Positions 43,445-52,739 of a stretch of 64,000 nucleotides of DNA are shown here, piece after piece. This stretch comes from Winogradskyella sp. Lineage in GTDB: Bacteria > Bacteroidota > Bacteroidia > Flavobacteriales > Flavobacteriaceae. Numbering within the stretch: position 1 is the stretch's first letter; every line of letters starts with the position of its first letter. A program made the position numbers and the translations under genes. Below the pieces are notes generated by a model. The model was not told the origin of the DNA, did not search any database, and was given only the letters and a program-made list of their open reading frames with translations. Location of the stretch: positions 496,001 to 560,000 of the forward strand of contig NZ_RHLG01000002.1 of assembly GCF_003712105.1 (NCBI RefSeq), in the 5' to 3' direction.

Positions 43445-46400
43445 ACAACTTCCAGGAGAAGTTACATCAGAGAAAGTAATATCTATATCTGTACTACATA
43501 AATCTGTTGCAGTTGCTTCACCAGTGGCAGCTGTCGACGTATCATCAGTACATTCAATAGTAACATCTGCTGGTAAAGTTAATACTGGAGCAGTTGTATC
43601 AATATATGTTAATGTTTGCGATACTGTAGCACTTACGTTACCAGCACAATCCGTCGCAGTCCAAGTACGCGTTGTAGCAACTAAACCACAATTATCCGTA
43701 GTTGTAGTATCAACGAACGTAATCACAGGATCGCTATTAGCAACAGAACAAGAATCTGTAGCTGTAGGCGCAGTGAATACTAAATCTTCAGGACACTCAA
43801 CATCTGCATCAGCACCTTGACCAGCAAGAACAGGAGCAGTTGTATCAATATATGTTAATGTTTGTGATACCGTTGCACTTGCGTTACCAGCACAATCCGT
43901 AGCAGTCCAAGTACGCGTTGTAGCAACTAAACCACAGTTATCCGTAGTTGTAGTATCAACGAACGTAATCACAGGATCGCTATTAGCAACAGAACAAGAA
44001 TCTGTAGCTGTAGGCGCAGTGAATACTAAATCTTCAGGACACTCAACATCTGCATCAGCACCTTGACCAGCAAGAACAGGAGCAGTAGTATCTATATACG
44101 TTAATGTTTGTGATACCGTTGCACTTGCGTTACCAGCACAATCCGTAGCAGTCCAAGTACGTGTTGTAGCAACTAAACCACAGTTATCCGTAGTTGTAGT
44201 ATCAACGAACGTAATCACAGGATCGCTATTAGCAACAGAACAAGAATCTGTAGCTGTAGGCGCAGTGAATACTAAATCTTCAGGACACTCAACATCTGCA
44301 TCAGCACCTTGACCAGCAAGAACTGGAGCAGTTGTATCAATATATGTTAATGTTTGCGATACTGTAGCACTTGTATTGCCGCAACTATCAGTAGCAGTCC
44401 AAGTACGTGTTGTAGCAACTAAACCACAATTATCCGTAGTTGTAGTATCAACGAACGTAATCACAGGATCATTACCAGTTGAACAAGAATCAGTAGCCGT
44501 AGGCGCAGTGAACACTAAATCTTCAGGACACTCAACATCTGCATCAGCACCTTGACCAGTAAGAACTGGAGCAGTAGTATCTGTAATAGTTAATGTTGCA
44601 GTAAACGTACTTGAGTTATTTGACTCATCTGTTAGTGTGTAGATCACATCTATTGTACCTGCCAATCCACATGAGATAACTAAGTTACTGAATGAATAGT
44701 TAGATGTAACTGTAAAGTCATCATCACAGTTATCTGTTGCACAGTTTAATAACTCCTGAATATTATCAGTATTCCATTGATCAGCTAAAGTTTCATTATT
44801 TGGACCATCACATTCAATTGTCGTATCTAATGGCTGACAACTTGATGTATCTGGCGGTGTCATATCTTCAACTAATGGGGTAGTTATTTCTTCCATATCA
44901 GTTACTGTATTACCATTTAATACATCTTGAGCAGTTACTATAGCTGTATTATCTACTTCAAGAGCGTCAACATCTATCTGAGTTATTGGATATGATGCAG
45001 TGTACACCCAAACTTCATTAGGATCTAATTCTGAATCATTATCTAAATCACCCGAAGTTAACTGAAGTGGAATTACTGGGTTTGCATTATCAAGCAGAGA
45101 ATCAGTAACGTTTACATTTCCTAAACTTGTGTTTCCAGTGTTTGTTAATGTAATTGTGTACGAAATAGTTTCTCCAACTTCAGAACATTCATCCATATTT
45201 TCATTATTGAAAACACCGACTTTGACTAAATCAATCGACTGTGTATTACATAAAGTGGTTACAGTTGGTGCATTTCCAGTTATAGTATTATTATCTGATA
45301 AATCAGTAACAACATCCTGATTAGGACCTGTAGATGTACCTTGAACAGTTGCTTGGTTTGTAACATTACCAGCGTCAATATCGCTTTGAGTTATTAAATA
45401 CGTGGCAGTGAAAACCCAATTTTCATTTACATCTAATAACATATCTCCATTATCATCTCCACTTACTAATACAATATTAACTGCTGGATTAGGTGCTTCG
45501 AATAATGGGTCGGTTATAGATATAGCACTAAGAGGCACGTTACCTTGGTTAGTAACCGTAAATGTATAGTTTATAACTTCACCTACATCAGTACATTGAT
45601 TTTGATTACCATCAACAAAAACTCCAGTTTTTACTAATGCAATACCTGGTGCAGGTGTTTGCTGCACTGTAATATATACAGTAGCTGTATCGGTAGCACC
45701 GTTATCATCCGTAATGGTGTATGTAAATTGATCGTTACCAGTAAATCCTGGGTTAGGTGTGTATGTAAAGGTACCGTCAGGGTTTATTGTCAGTGTACCG
45801 TTAGCAGGGTTTGTATTACTAGTTACGGTAAAGTTATCGCCTTCAGGGTCATTGTCATTATCTGTTACATTACCACTGATTTGCGTGTCAATTTCAGTGT
45901 TGTACGCATCATCATTAGCTACAGTGATATTACCATTATCTGGCATCACTTGAATAGTTACTGTAGCAGTATCACAAGCAGGTGTTGGTGTATTATCGTC
46001 ACAGATAGTATATGTGAATGTATCCTCACCGATAAATCCTGGGTTAGGTGTATAAGTATATGTACCATCAGGGTTCACTACTACCGTACCATTAGCAGGA
46101 TCTGTATTAGCAGTTACCGTAATTGGGTCACCATCAGGATCAAAGTCATTAGCGATTACTGTACCAGATACAGGCGTATCTACTTCTGTCATATTAGTAT
46201 CATCGTTCGCCACAGGAGGTTCGTTACCACTAGTAGGCTCAGGTAATACTTCAATAGTTACCGTAGCAGTATCACAAGCAATCGGGTTACCCGCATCACA
46301 TACTTCATAAGTGAATGCATCTTCACCGATGAAACCAGTGTTAGGTGTGTATGTATATGTACCATCAGGGTTGAATACAAGTGTACCGTTAGTAGGCTGC

Positions 46401-49400
46401 GATGTAGCAGTAAATGTTTCAGTACCGGCAGGTCCATCAGGGTTCAGGTCATTAGTACCTACATCACCAGAAACAGGAGTATTGATAAATGTATCGTTGA
46501 TATCATCGATAGCGATGATGTCATTACCAGGATCAGAAACAGTAATATATACAGTAGCTGTATCGGTAGCACCGTTATCATCCGTAATGGTGTATGTAAA
46601 TTGATCGTTACCAGTAAATCCTGGGTTAGGTGTGTATGTAAAGGTACCGTCAGGGTTTATTGTCAGTGTACCGTTAGCAGGGTTTGTATTACTAGTTACG
46701 GTAAAGTCATCACCTTCAGGGTCATTATCATTATCTGTTACATTACCACTGATAGCAGTATCTGTGGCAGTGTTGTACGCATCATCATTAGCTACAGTGA
46801 TATTACCATTATCTGGCATCACTTGAATAGTTACTGTAGCAGTATCACAAGCAGGTGTTGGTGTATTATCGTCACAGATAGTATATGTGAATGTATCCTC
46901 ACCGATAAATCCTGGGTTAGGTGTATAAGTATATGTACCATCAGGGTTCACTACTACCGTACCATTAGCAGGATCTGTATTAGCAGTTACCGTAATTGGG
47001 TCACCATCAGGATCAAAGTCATTAGCGATTACTGTACCAGATACAGGCGTATCTACTTCTGTCATATTAGTATCATCGTTCGCCACAGGAGGTTCGTTAC
47101 CACTAGTAGGCTCAGGTAATACTTCAATAGTTACCGTAGCAGTATCACAAGCAATCGGGTTACCCGCATCACATACTTCATAAGTGAATGCATCTTCACC
47201 GATGAAACCAGTGTTAGGTGTGTATGTATATGTACCATCAGGGTTGAATACAAGTGTACCGTTAGTAGGCTGCGATGTAGCAGTAAATGTTTCAGTACCG
47301 GCAGGTCCATCAGGGTTCAGGTCATTAGTACCTACATCACCAGAAACAGGAGTATTGATAAATGTATCGTTGATATCATCGATAGCAGTGATGCAATTAG
47401 ATAAAATTTCAACAGCTACAGTTGTAGGGCATAAATTAGCATCAATAACATTTACAGTATAACTACCAGCTAATAAATTAGAGAATGTTCCATTAGCTTG
47501 ATTAGTACCACCATCAATATTGTATATGTACGGAGGTGTTCCTCCTTGAGCTTCCACAGTTACACTACCTGTTGCATCACAAACAATATCAGATTGAGAT
47601 GTAATACTAGCAGTTAATGGCGCTTGAGGTTGAATTACATTTGCACTATCAGTGATTACACAACCATTAGCATCAGTAACAGTAACTGAGTAACTTCCTT
47701 GAGGAAGATTTGTAATATCTTCAGTCATTTCACCATTAGACCATAAGAATGAATATGGCGCGGTTCCTCCATTAACAGTTAAATCTAACGAACCAGTACT
47801 ATCTCCAAAACAAGCAACATTAGTTACAGCTATTCCTGTACTTAAAGCAGTTGGTTCATTTACAGTAGTAGAACTCACAGAATTACAACCCGTATCGACA
47901 TCACTAACAGTAACCGTATAAGTACCAGCAACTAAATTAGATATAGTTTGTGTAGTTTCACCATTACTCCATAAATAAGTAAAGTTACCTAAACCACCAG
48001 TTACATTAACGGTAGCTGTTCCGTCATTTCCTCCATTACAAGATACAGGTGTAGATACTGCGCTTGCAGATAGATTTCTACAATCACCATCATTTACGGT
48101 TACAGTAGTCGTAGCTGTACATCCATTTGCATCTGTTACTACAACAGTATAATTACCATCACTTAAACCTGTTACAGTTTGAGTTGTTGCACCACCAGGA
48201 GACCACAAATATGTATAACCAGGTGTTCCACCAGATGGATTAGCAGTTACAGAACCATCATTTGTTGTTGGTCCAGTTTCATCTGTAGATGTAGCTGTAA
48301 CACTAATTTCGGTAGATGGCTCAGTTATTGTAATACTTTCTTCAACAGGAGAACACACCGTACCGTCAATAGTAACGCTAACTGTATATACACCAGCAGG
48401 TAAATTAGAAATTGTACTTGTTGTACCTGTATCATTTTGATTACTCGCTGGTATTGCAGGACTCCAAACAAAAGTAAATGTAGCATTTGGATTTGCTATA
48501 GAACTTGCATTTACAGTGGCGTTTCCAGTGCTATCTCCTTTACATAATATATTGTCTATATCACCAACAACAGCTATTACGGCATCACAGTCACTTACAC
48601 AGTTGATTACGACACTTTGTACAGCAGTACAGCCATTAGCATCAGTTACTGTAACGGAATATTGAGTACCTCCAGTAATATCTCCTGAAAGGTTAGTTGC
48701 TGTTTGTGTTGTTTGCCCATCACTCCATAAATAAGTATAAGGAGCAGTTCCTCCAGAAGGAGTCGCAGTAGCTGTACCATTTGCACACCCTAAAGTTGCA
48801 TTCGCATTCGTTTTTGTTAACTCTATGCTTACTACCTCAGGTTGAGTAATTTGAACTGGTGCAGATAATGTTGCAGTACACCCATTCCCATCAGTAACAG
48901 TTACATTATAAGTTCCAGCAGCAAGACCAGTAATATCCTCAGTAGTGTCTCCATTAGTCCATGCGTAAGAATAAGGTGCAGTTCCACCAGTTACAGTTAA
49001 GTCAATAGATCCTGAATTATCTCCATTACACAGTAAGTTTGTACCAGTAGCTTGTACAGTAAGCTCAGCATCAGGTTGAGTAATAGTAGCGCTAGCCGTT
49101 TCAGTACAACCGTTAGCATCAGTAATTGTATAGTTATAAGTCCCAGCAGCAAGACCAGAATGTGTTTGTGCAGTAGTTACATCTGTAGCTGTAAAATCAC
49201 CAGAGATGTCATAAGGGCTAGTTCCACCAGCAAAGCTAATATTAATAGAGCCATCAGAGAAACCGAAACAAGAAACATTAGAAACAACAGTTGCACTAGC
49301 TGTCACATCAGAAGGTGCAGCCGCAATAGTTGCGCTAGCCGTTTCAGTACAACCATTAGCATCAGTAATTGTATAGTTATAAGTACCAGCAGCAAGACCA

Positions 49401-51694
49401 GAATGTGTTTGTGCAGTAGTTACATCTGTAGCAGTAAAATCACCAGAGATGTCATAAGGGCTAGTTCCACCAGCAAAGCTAATAGTAATAGAGCCATCCG
49501 TTAAACCGAAACAAGATATTTCAGAAGCAACAGTTGCACTAGCTGTCACATCAGAAGGTGCAGCCGCAATAGTTGCGCTAGCCGTTTCAGTACAACCATT
49601 AGCATCAGTAATTGTATAGTTATAAGTACCAGCAGCAAGACCAGAATGTGTTTGTGCAGTAGTTACATCTGTAGCAGTAAAATCACCAGAGATGTCATAA
49701 GGGCTAGTTCCACCAGCAAAGCTAATAGTAATAGAGCCATCCGTTAAACCGAAACAAGATATTTCAGAAGCAACAGTTGCGTCTGCGGAAAGAGCAGCAT
49801 CAGGCTGATCAATCGTAAAATTCTCTGCAACAGTACAACCATTAGCATCTGTAACTGTAACAGCATAAGAACTACCAGCAACCAGACCCGAGATATCTTG
49901 AGTATTTGCATTAGTTGACCATACATATGAATATGGTTCCGTACCTCCAGTTACAGTTATATCTATTGCACCAGTAGCATCACCAAAACAATTGACATCA
50001 GTAATATCTGAAGCACTTATTGTAAGTGCAGCTGTAGGACTATTAATAATAATAGCACTTACAAATGTGAATAAACAACCAGAAGAGTCAGAAATCTCTA
50101 CATTATAATCACCAGCAGGTAAATTTGATAAGTCTTGAGTTGTTTGAGGAATCGGATTTCCATCTCGAGTCCATGAATATGTGTAAGGTGGGAAACCACC
50201 AGTAACATCTAAGTCTATACTTCCATTCGTATTTCCAAAACAGTCAATATCATTAGTAGAACTTATACTTGCTGATAATGTTTCAAGGGTTATAGATGTA
50301 TTACTTGGAGCATTCTCACACCCGGTAGCTGTATTTCTAATTCCAAATGTATATGTACCAGGACCTAAATTACTAAAAGTAGGAGAAGATTGGAATGCAC
50401 CACCATTAATTTGTTCGGAGTTATATTCAAACTCTGGACCAGTTGGGTCGTTAACAATAACATTATATGTTCCGTCAGCATTACATACAACATCCAAGGT
50501 TGGATTCATAGGAATATCGTTATATGTAAGTGTTACGGTATTTGTATCAGTTATATTAGAGTTTGGTGCAGGTAGCCTTACTCTATAAGTAAAACTTACA
50601 TCTCCAACAAAGCCAGGTTGTGGCGTATATGTATAAGAACCATCACTATTAAGGTTAAGTGTCCCTATGGCTGGCCCAGTTACTAATTCGTATGTAGAAC
50701 CTGAAGGAACAGAAGTTGAATTATCAATCTGTCCATTAAAGATACCATCGATACATCCTAAACCAGTTTGTGGCTGAGCATATCTCTGTAAAACAAAAAT
50801 TTTACCATCACCATCATCATTTGAAGCCGCTATAAATTCTATTTTACTTATAAGAGATCCAGTAGGTGCTACACTATTAAGGTCAAATAGAGCGATAGCA
50901 ATTGCTTGACCATTATCAATCTTTCTACCAGATTGCCAGTAATCTGACTCATCCCCATCATTTGGACCTCCATTTCCATTGTCTGGTGGTATAACAGTAC
51001 TTCCTCTTAAATCACCATTAGTTCTAACAAATGTATCTCCTAAAACAGTTTCTGTAGAAGAGCCTGGCATAAAACCAAACATTCTTATGTAAAAACAGTT
51101 ATTACCACCACGTTCTGTAACAGCTAAAATCCCACCTTCGTTAGATGGAATTGCTGGAGAGTATGATAGTGTTTGAATCTGTGCATCGGTTTCATCTTCA
51201 CCATTAGTACCGTTTGCTTCATCAAAATCTAAACAAATATTATCACCATTACCATTAGCAGTAAAATAGTGATTTAAGTTTGGATCTTGAAATGCATCTA
51301 AAGCAGCTGAATTCCAGGGACTTCCTGGTCCACCTGTAGATGTAGCACTACCTGAAATAACAGTTGAATTATTTTCCCTAATAGCGTTTATACTATTACC
51401 ACCAGGTCCAAGTCTAGTTAACTCGTAACCAGAAGGTACGGCAAAAGTTTCATATATAACTCCATTAACAGTGATAGACTGAATGGTTGCTGGCCCATTA
51501 TTTTCTGTGGCATCTATATCTCCGTTTCCATTAGTGTCTTGGATATCTGACCATTGGAAAGTAACACCTGTCCTTATAGAAGGAGATTGAGTTCCTATCT
51601 GGGCATTAATAGAAATAGGTAAATAAAGTAAACCAATAAAGAGTAGTCCTCTTATTGCTTTATACATTGAAATACAATTGTACTTGTTTTTCAT
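43442..51694 (-). CDS. Giant SprB-like surface adhesin, truncated by an in-frame stop before its sorting domain
   Basis: The 2,750 residues begin with a signal peptide (about 1-31). In order: an N-terminal unique region (to about 330), a cadherin-like segment, about 12 SprB repeats (about 460-1430, e.g. CFGDSTGSLDLTVNGGTAPY), six tandem-95/VCBS-like repeats (about 1435-2010, NPDGTYTYTPNPGFIGEDTF), two DUF11-like repeats (about 2015-2270) and Cys-rich HYR-like repeats. It resembles SprB, the gliding adhesin of F. johnsoniae. The stop at 43442-43444 removes the rest of the HYR array and the T9SS sorting domain, so the product as written would not be anchored. Downstream are its likely partner porP/sprF and an OmpA gene. 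Confidence 0.9.
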   Translation of the reverse strand: MKNKYNCISMYKAIRGLLFIGLLYLPISINAQIGTQSPSIRTGVTFQWSDIQDTNGNGDIDATENNGPATIQSITVNGVIYETFAVPSGYELTRLGPGGNSINAIRENNSTVISGSATSTGGPGSPWNSAALDAFQDPNLNHYFTANGNGDNICLDFDEANGTNGEDETDAQIQTLSYSPAIPSNEGGILAVTERGGNNCFYIRMFGFMPGSSTETVLGDTFVRTNGDLRGSTVIPPDNGNGGPNDGDESDYWQSGRKIDNGQAIAIALFDLNSVAPTGSLISKIEFIAASNDDGDGKIFVLQRYAQPQTGLGCIDGIFNGQIDNSTSVPSGSTYELVTGPAIGTLNLNSDGSYTYTPQPGFVGDVSFTYRVRLPAPNSNITDTNTVTLTYNDIPMNPTLDVVCNADGTYNVIVNDPTGPEFEYNSEQINGGAFQSSPTFSNLGPGTYTFGIRNTATGCENAPSNTSITLETLSASISSTNDIDCFGNTNGSIDLDVTGGFPPYTYSWTRDGNPIPQTTQDLSNLPAGDYNVEISDSSGCLFTFVSAIIINSPTAALTISASDITDVNCFGDATGAIDITVTGGTEPYSYVWSTNANTQDISGLVAGSSYAVTVTDANGCTVAENFTIDQPDAALSADATVASEISCFGLTDGSITISFAGGTSPYDISGDFTATDVTTAQTHSGLAAGTYNYTITDANGCTETASATIAAAPSDVTASATVASEISCFGLTDGSITISFAGGTSPYDISGDFTATDVTTAQTHSGLAAGTYNYTITDANGCTETASATIAAAPSDVTASATVVSNVSCFGFSDGSINISFAGGTSPYDISGDFTATDVTTAQTHSGLAAGTYNYTITDANGCTETASATITQPDAELTVQATGTNLLCNGDNSGSIDLTVTGGTAPYSYAWTNGDTTEDITGLAAGTYNVTVTDGNGCTATLSAPVQITQPEVVSIELTKTNANATLGCANGTATATPSGGTAPYTYLWSDGQTTQTATNLSGDITGGTQYSVTVTDANGCTAVQSVVINCVSDCDAVIAVVGDIDNILCKGDSTGNATVNASSIANPNATFTFVWSPAIPASNQNDTGTTSTISNLPAGVYTVSVTIDGTVCSPVEESITITEPSTEISVTATSTDETGPTTNDGSVTANPSGGTPGYTYLWSPGGATTQTVTGLSDGNYTVVVTDANGCTATTTVTVNDGDCRNLSASAVSTPVSCNGGNDGTATVNVTGGLGNFTYLWSNGETTQTISNLVAGTYTVTVSDVDTGCNSVSSTTVNEPTALSTGIAVTNVACFGDSTGSLDLTVNGGTAPYSFLWSNGEMTEDITNLPQGSYSVTVTDANGCVITDSANVIQPQAPLTASITSQSDIVCDATGSVTVEAQGGTPPYIYNIDGGTNQANGTFSNLLAGSYTVNVIDANLCPTTVAVEILSNCITAIDDINDTFINTPVSGDVGTNDLNPDGPAGTETFTATSQPTNGTLVFNPDGTYTYTPNTGFIGEDAFTYEVCDAGNPIACDTATVTIEVLPEPTSGNEPPVANDDTNMTEVDTPVSGTVIANDFDPDGDPITVTANTDPANGTVVVNPDGTYTYTPNPGFIGEDTFTYTICDDNTPTPACDTATVTIQVMPDNGNITVANDDAYNTATDTAISGNVTDNDNDPEGDDFTVTSNTNPANGTLTINPDGTFTYTPNPGFTGNDQFTYTITDDNGATDTATVYITVSDPGNDIIAIDDINDTFINTPVSGDVGTNDLNPDGPAGTETFTATSQPTNGTLVFNPDGTYTYTPNTGFIGEDAFTYEVCDAGNPIACDTATVTIEVLPEPTSGNEPPVANDDTNMTEVDTPVSGTVIANDFDPDGDPITVTANTDPANGTVVVNPDGTYTYTPNPGFIGEDTFTYTICDDNTPTPACDTATVTIQVMPDNGNITVANDDAYNTEIDTQISGNVTDNDNDPEGDNFTVTSNTNPANGTLTINPDGTFTYTPNPGFTGNDQFTYTITDDNGATDTATVYITVQQTPAPGIALVKTGVFVDGNQNQCTDVGEVINYTFTVTNQGNVPLSAISITDPLFEAPNPAVNIVLVSGDDNGDMLLDVNENWVFTATYLITQSDIDAGNVTNQATVQGTSTGPNQDVVTDLSDNNTITGNAPTVTTLCNTQSIDLVKVGVFNNENMDECSEVGETISYTITLTNTGNTSLGNVNVTDSLLDNANPVIPLQLTSGDLDNDSELDPNEVWVYTASYPITQIDVDALEVDNTAIVTAQDVLNGNTVTDMEEITTPLVEDMTPPDTSSCQPLDTTIECDGPNNETLADQWNTDNIQELLNCATDNCDDDFTVTSNYSFSNLVISCGLAGTIDVIYTLTDESNNSSTFTATLTITDTTAPVLTGQGADADVECPEDLVFTAPTATDSCSTGNDPVITFVDTTTTDNCGLVATTRTWTATDSCGNTSATVSQTLTYIDTTAPVLAGQGADADVECPEDLVFTAPTATDSCSVANSDPVITFVDTTTTDNCGLVATTRTWTATDCAGNASATVSQTLTYIDTTAPVLAGQGADADVECPEDLVFTAPTATDSCSVANSDPVITFVDTTTTDNCGLVATTRTWTATDCAGNASATVSQTLTYIDTTAPVLAGQGADADVECPEDLVFTAPTATDSCSVANSDPVITFVDTTTTDNCGLVATTRTWTATDCAGNVSATVSQTLTYIDTTAPVLTLPADVTIECTDDTSTAATGEATATDLCSTDIDITFSDVTSPGSC
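43602..44585 (-). repeat. Four tandem 246-bp units coding HYR-like repeats
   Basis: Units with period 246 bp begin at about 43602, 43847, 44093 and 44339 (+ strand coordinates). Each codes 82 residues of the type IDTTAPVLAGQGADADVECP, and the three middle units are nearly identical in DNA. An instance of recent tandem duplication within the gene. Confidence 0.88.
45668..47387 (-). repeat. Two tandem 873-bp copies coding three tandem-95 repeats each
   Basis: The sequence from about 45668 recurs from 46541 with a shift of 873 bp (291 codons) and only scattered substitutions, for example in the linker around 45890 versus 46760. Each copy codes three cadherin-like units ending in FTYTICDDN or FTYTITDDN. 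Confidence 0.9.
49082..49775 (-). repeat. Three tandem 243-bp units coding SprB repeats
   Basis: Copies start at 49082, 49325 and 49568. Each codes 81 residues with CFGLTDGSITISFAGGTSP and DISGDFTATDVTTAQTHSGL. The last two are almost identical. Confidence 0.9.
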
Positions 51695-52112
51695 AATCGT
51701 TGGATTATCTTAATATATTTTACACTGGAGATAAAGTATTAGGACTGTTCTTTAAAAAAGTCACAGACGTATACCTAATCAACAGCATGATCACTTCTAT
51801 GTTTAAGGGAATCGGTACGAATGTACCTAAATGGATTGATTAATTTAATTAATAGCAACACAAATCAACGCCGTTCTGATCATAGTAGCAAATAAAACAT
51901 ACTAAATGCCCATATTTTCGTTAAGCGGTATTTATAAAACTTTAAACTGATTTTTATGCATTTCGTCTATTAAATGTATCTTTTTGACATATTATTTTTA
52001 CGTAAAATCGTACAGTTCAACGTTGACTTGCTCAAAAATTCAGTTAGTTAATAATTTGTGATATCCTATAATATTTTTAAGGTTATTTACGGTTATTTTT
52101 TTATTTAATAGC

Positions 52113-52120
52113 TAATTTTG
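52113..52120 (+). promoter_or_regulatory. Promoter -7 element (TAATTTTG) of the sixA-ppk-ppx genes
   Basis: Exact TAnnTTTG match in the 506-base gap between the divergent adhesin and sixA. The -33 element is poor. It would give a leader of about 75 nt that contains two TTTAAACGATA repeats. No gene or further structure was seen in the rest of the gap. Confidence 0.45.
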
Positions 52121-52159
52121 GTTAATAAAACGATGGCAATATATAACTTTAATCTGATA

Positions 52160-52198
52160 AAATTGCATTTAAACGATAAAAAATTACATTTAAACGAT
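52160..52198 (+). repeat. 21-bp-period direct repeat just before sixA
   Basis: AAATTGCATTTAAACGAT (52160-52177) and AAATTACATTTAAACGAT (52181-52198) differ at one base and end two bases before the sixA ATG. The core TTTAAACGATAT recurs at 55764-55775 upstream of a barrel gene. Confidence 0.7.
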
Positions 52199-52200
52199 AT

Positions 52201-52698
52201 ATGAAGACTATAATATTTGTGAGACATGCGAAATCTTCATGGAAACATGATGTTTCAGATATCGATAGACCTTTAAAGTCTCGAGGTATCAACGATGCCC
52301 TATTAATTTCCAAAGAGTTAAAACTCAAAAATATTGAAATCGACTTTGTGTATACAAGTCCTGCTAATAGAGCAGCATCAACATGTAAGATATTTATGAA
52401 CAGTTTAAATATTAATGATGATAAGCTTTTGATAGTTAAAGACCTATATGATTTTGGTGGAGAAAGTGTACTAAAATTTATTACTTCTCTAGATAATGAC
52501 TATAAAACTATAATGATATTTGGGCATAACTTTGCCTTTACATCATTAATAAATACATTAGGTGATATGTATATTGATAATTTACCAACTGCCGGTATTG
52601 CAATTATAGAGTTTAATATAGATTCATGGCAATATGTAAAATATGGGCATACTAGAGCAATAATGTTTCCAAAAGATTATAGATCTGTTAATAATTAG
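52201..52698 (+). CDS. sixA: SixA-like phosphohistidine phosphatase
   Basis: A 165-residue histidine phosphatase with the RHG-type motif FVRHAKSSW at its N-terminus (catalytic His9), YTSPANRAASTCKIF and the second His in IMIFGHNFAFTSL. SixA in E. coli dephosphorylates phosphohistidine on relay proteins. It begins the run sixA-ppk1-ppx, so it may share substrates or control with polyphosphate metabolism; that link is inferred from position. The SixA name rests on length and motifs. Confidence 0.88.
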   Translation: MKTIIFVRHAKSSWKHDVSDIDRPLKSRGINDALLISKELKLKNIEIDFVYTSPANRAASTCKIFMNSLNINDDKLLIVKDLYDFGGESVLKFITSLDNDYKTIMIFGHNFAFTSLINTLGDMYIDNLPTAGIAIIEFNIDSWQYVKYGHTRAIMFPKDYRSVNN

Positions 52699-52739
52699 TC
52701 TATTTTTTTACAGAGCAATATATTTGTTAAAAAATCGGA

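Noticed and set aside
45659..47119. Long forward open frames opposite the adhesin, two of them nearly the same
   Set aside because: They are antisense to the tandem-95 repeats, Ser/Ile/Arg/Cys-rich and duplicated only because the adhesin DNA is duplicated. They lack start signals or domain features.
43442..51694. Regular DNA repeats that might be taken for a CRISPR or satellite array
   Set aside because: Periods of 243, 246 and 873 bp are multiples of three in one open frame and code known adhesin repeats; no short repeat with unique spacers exists.
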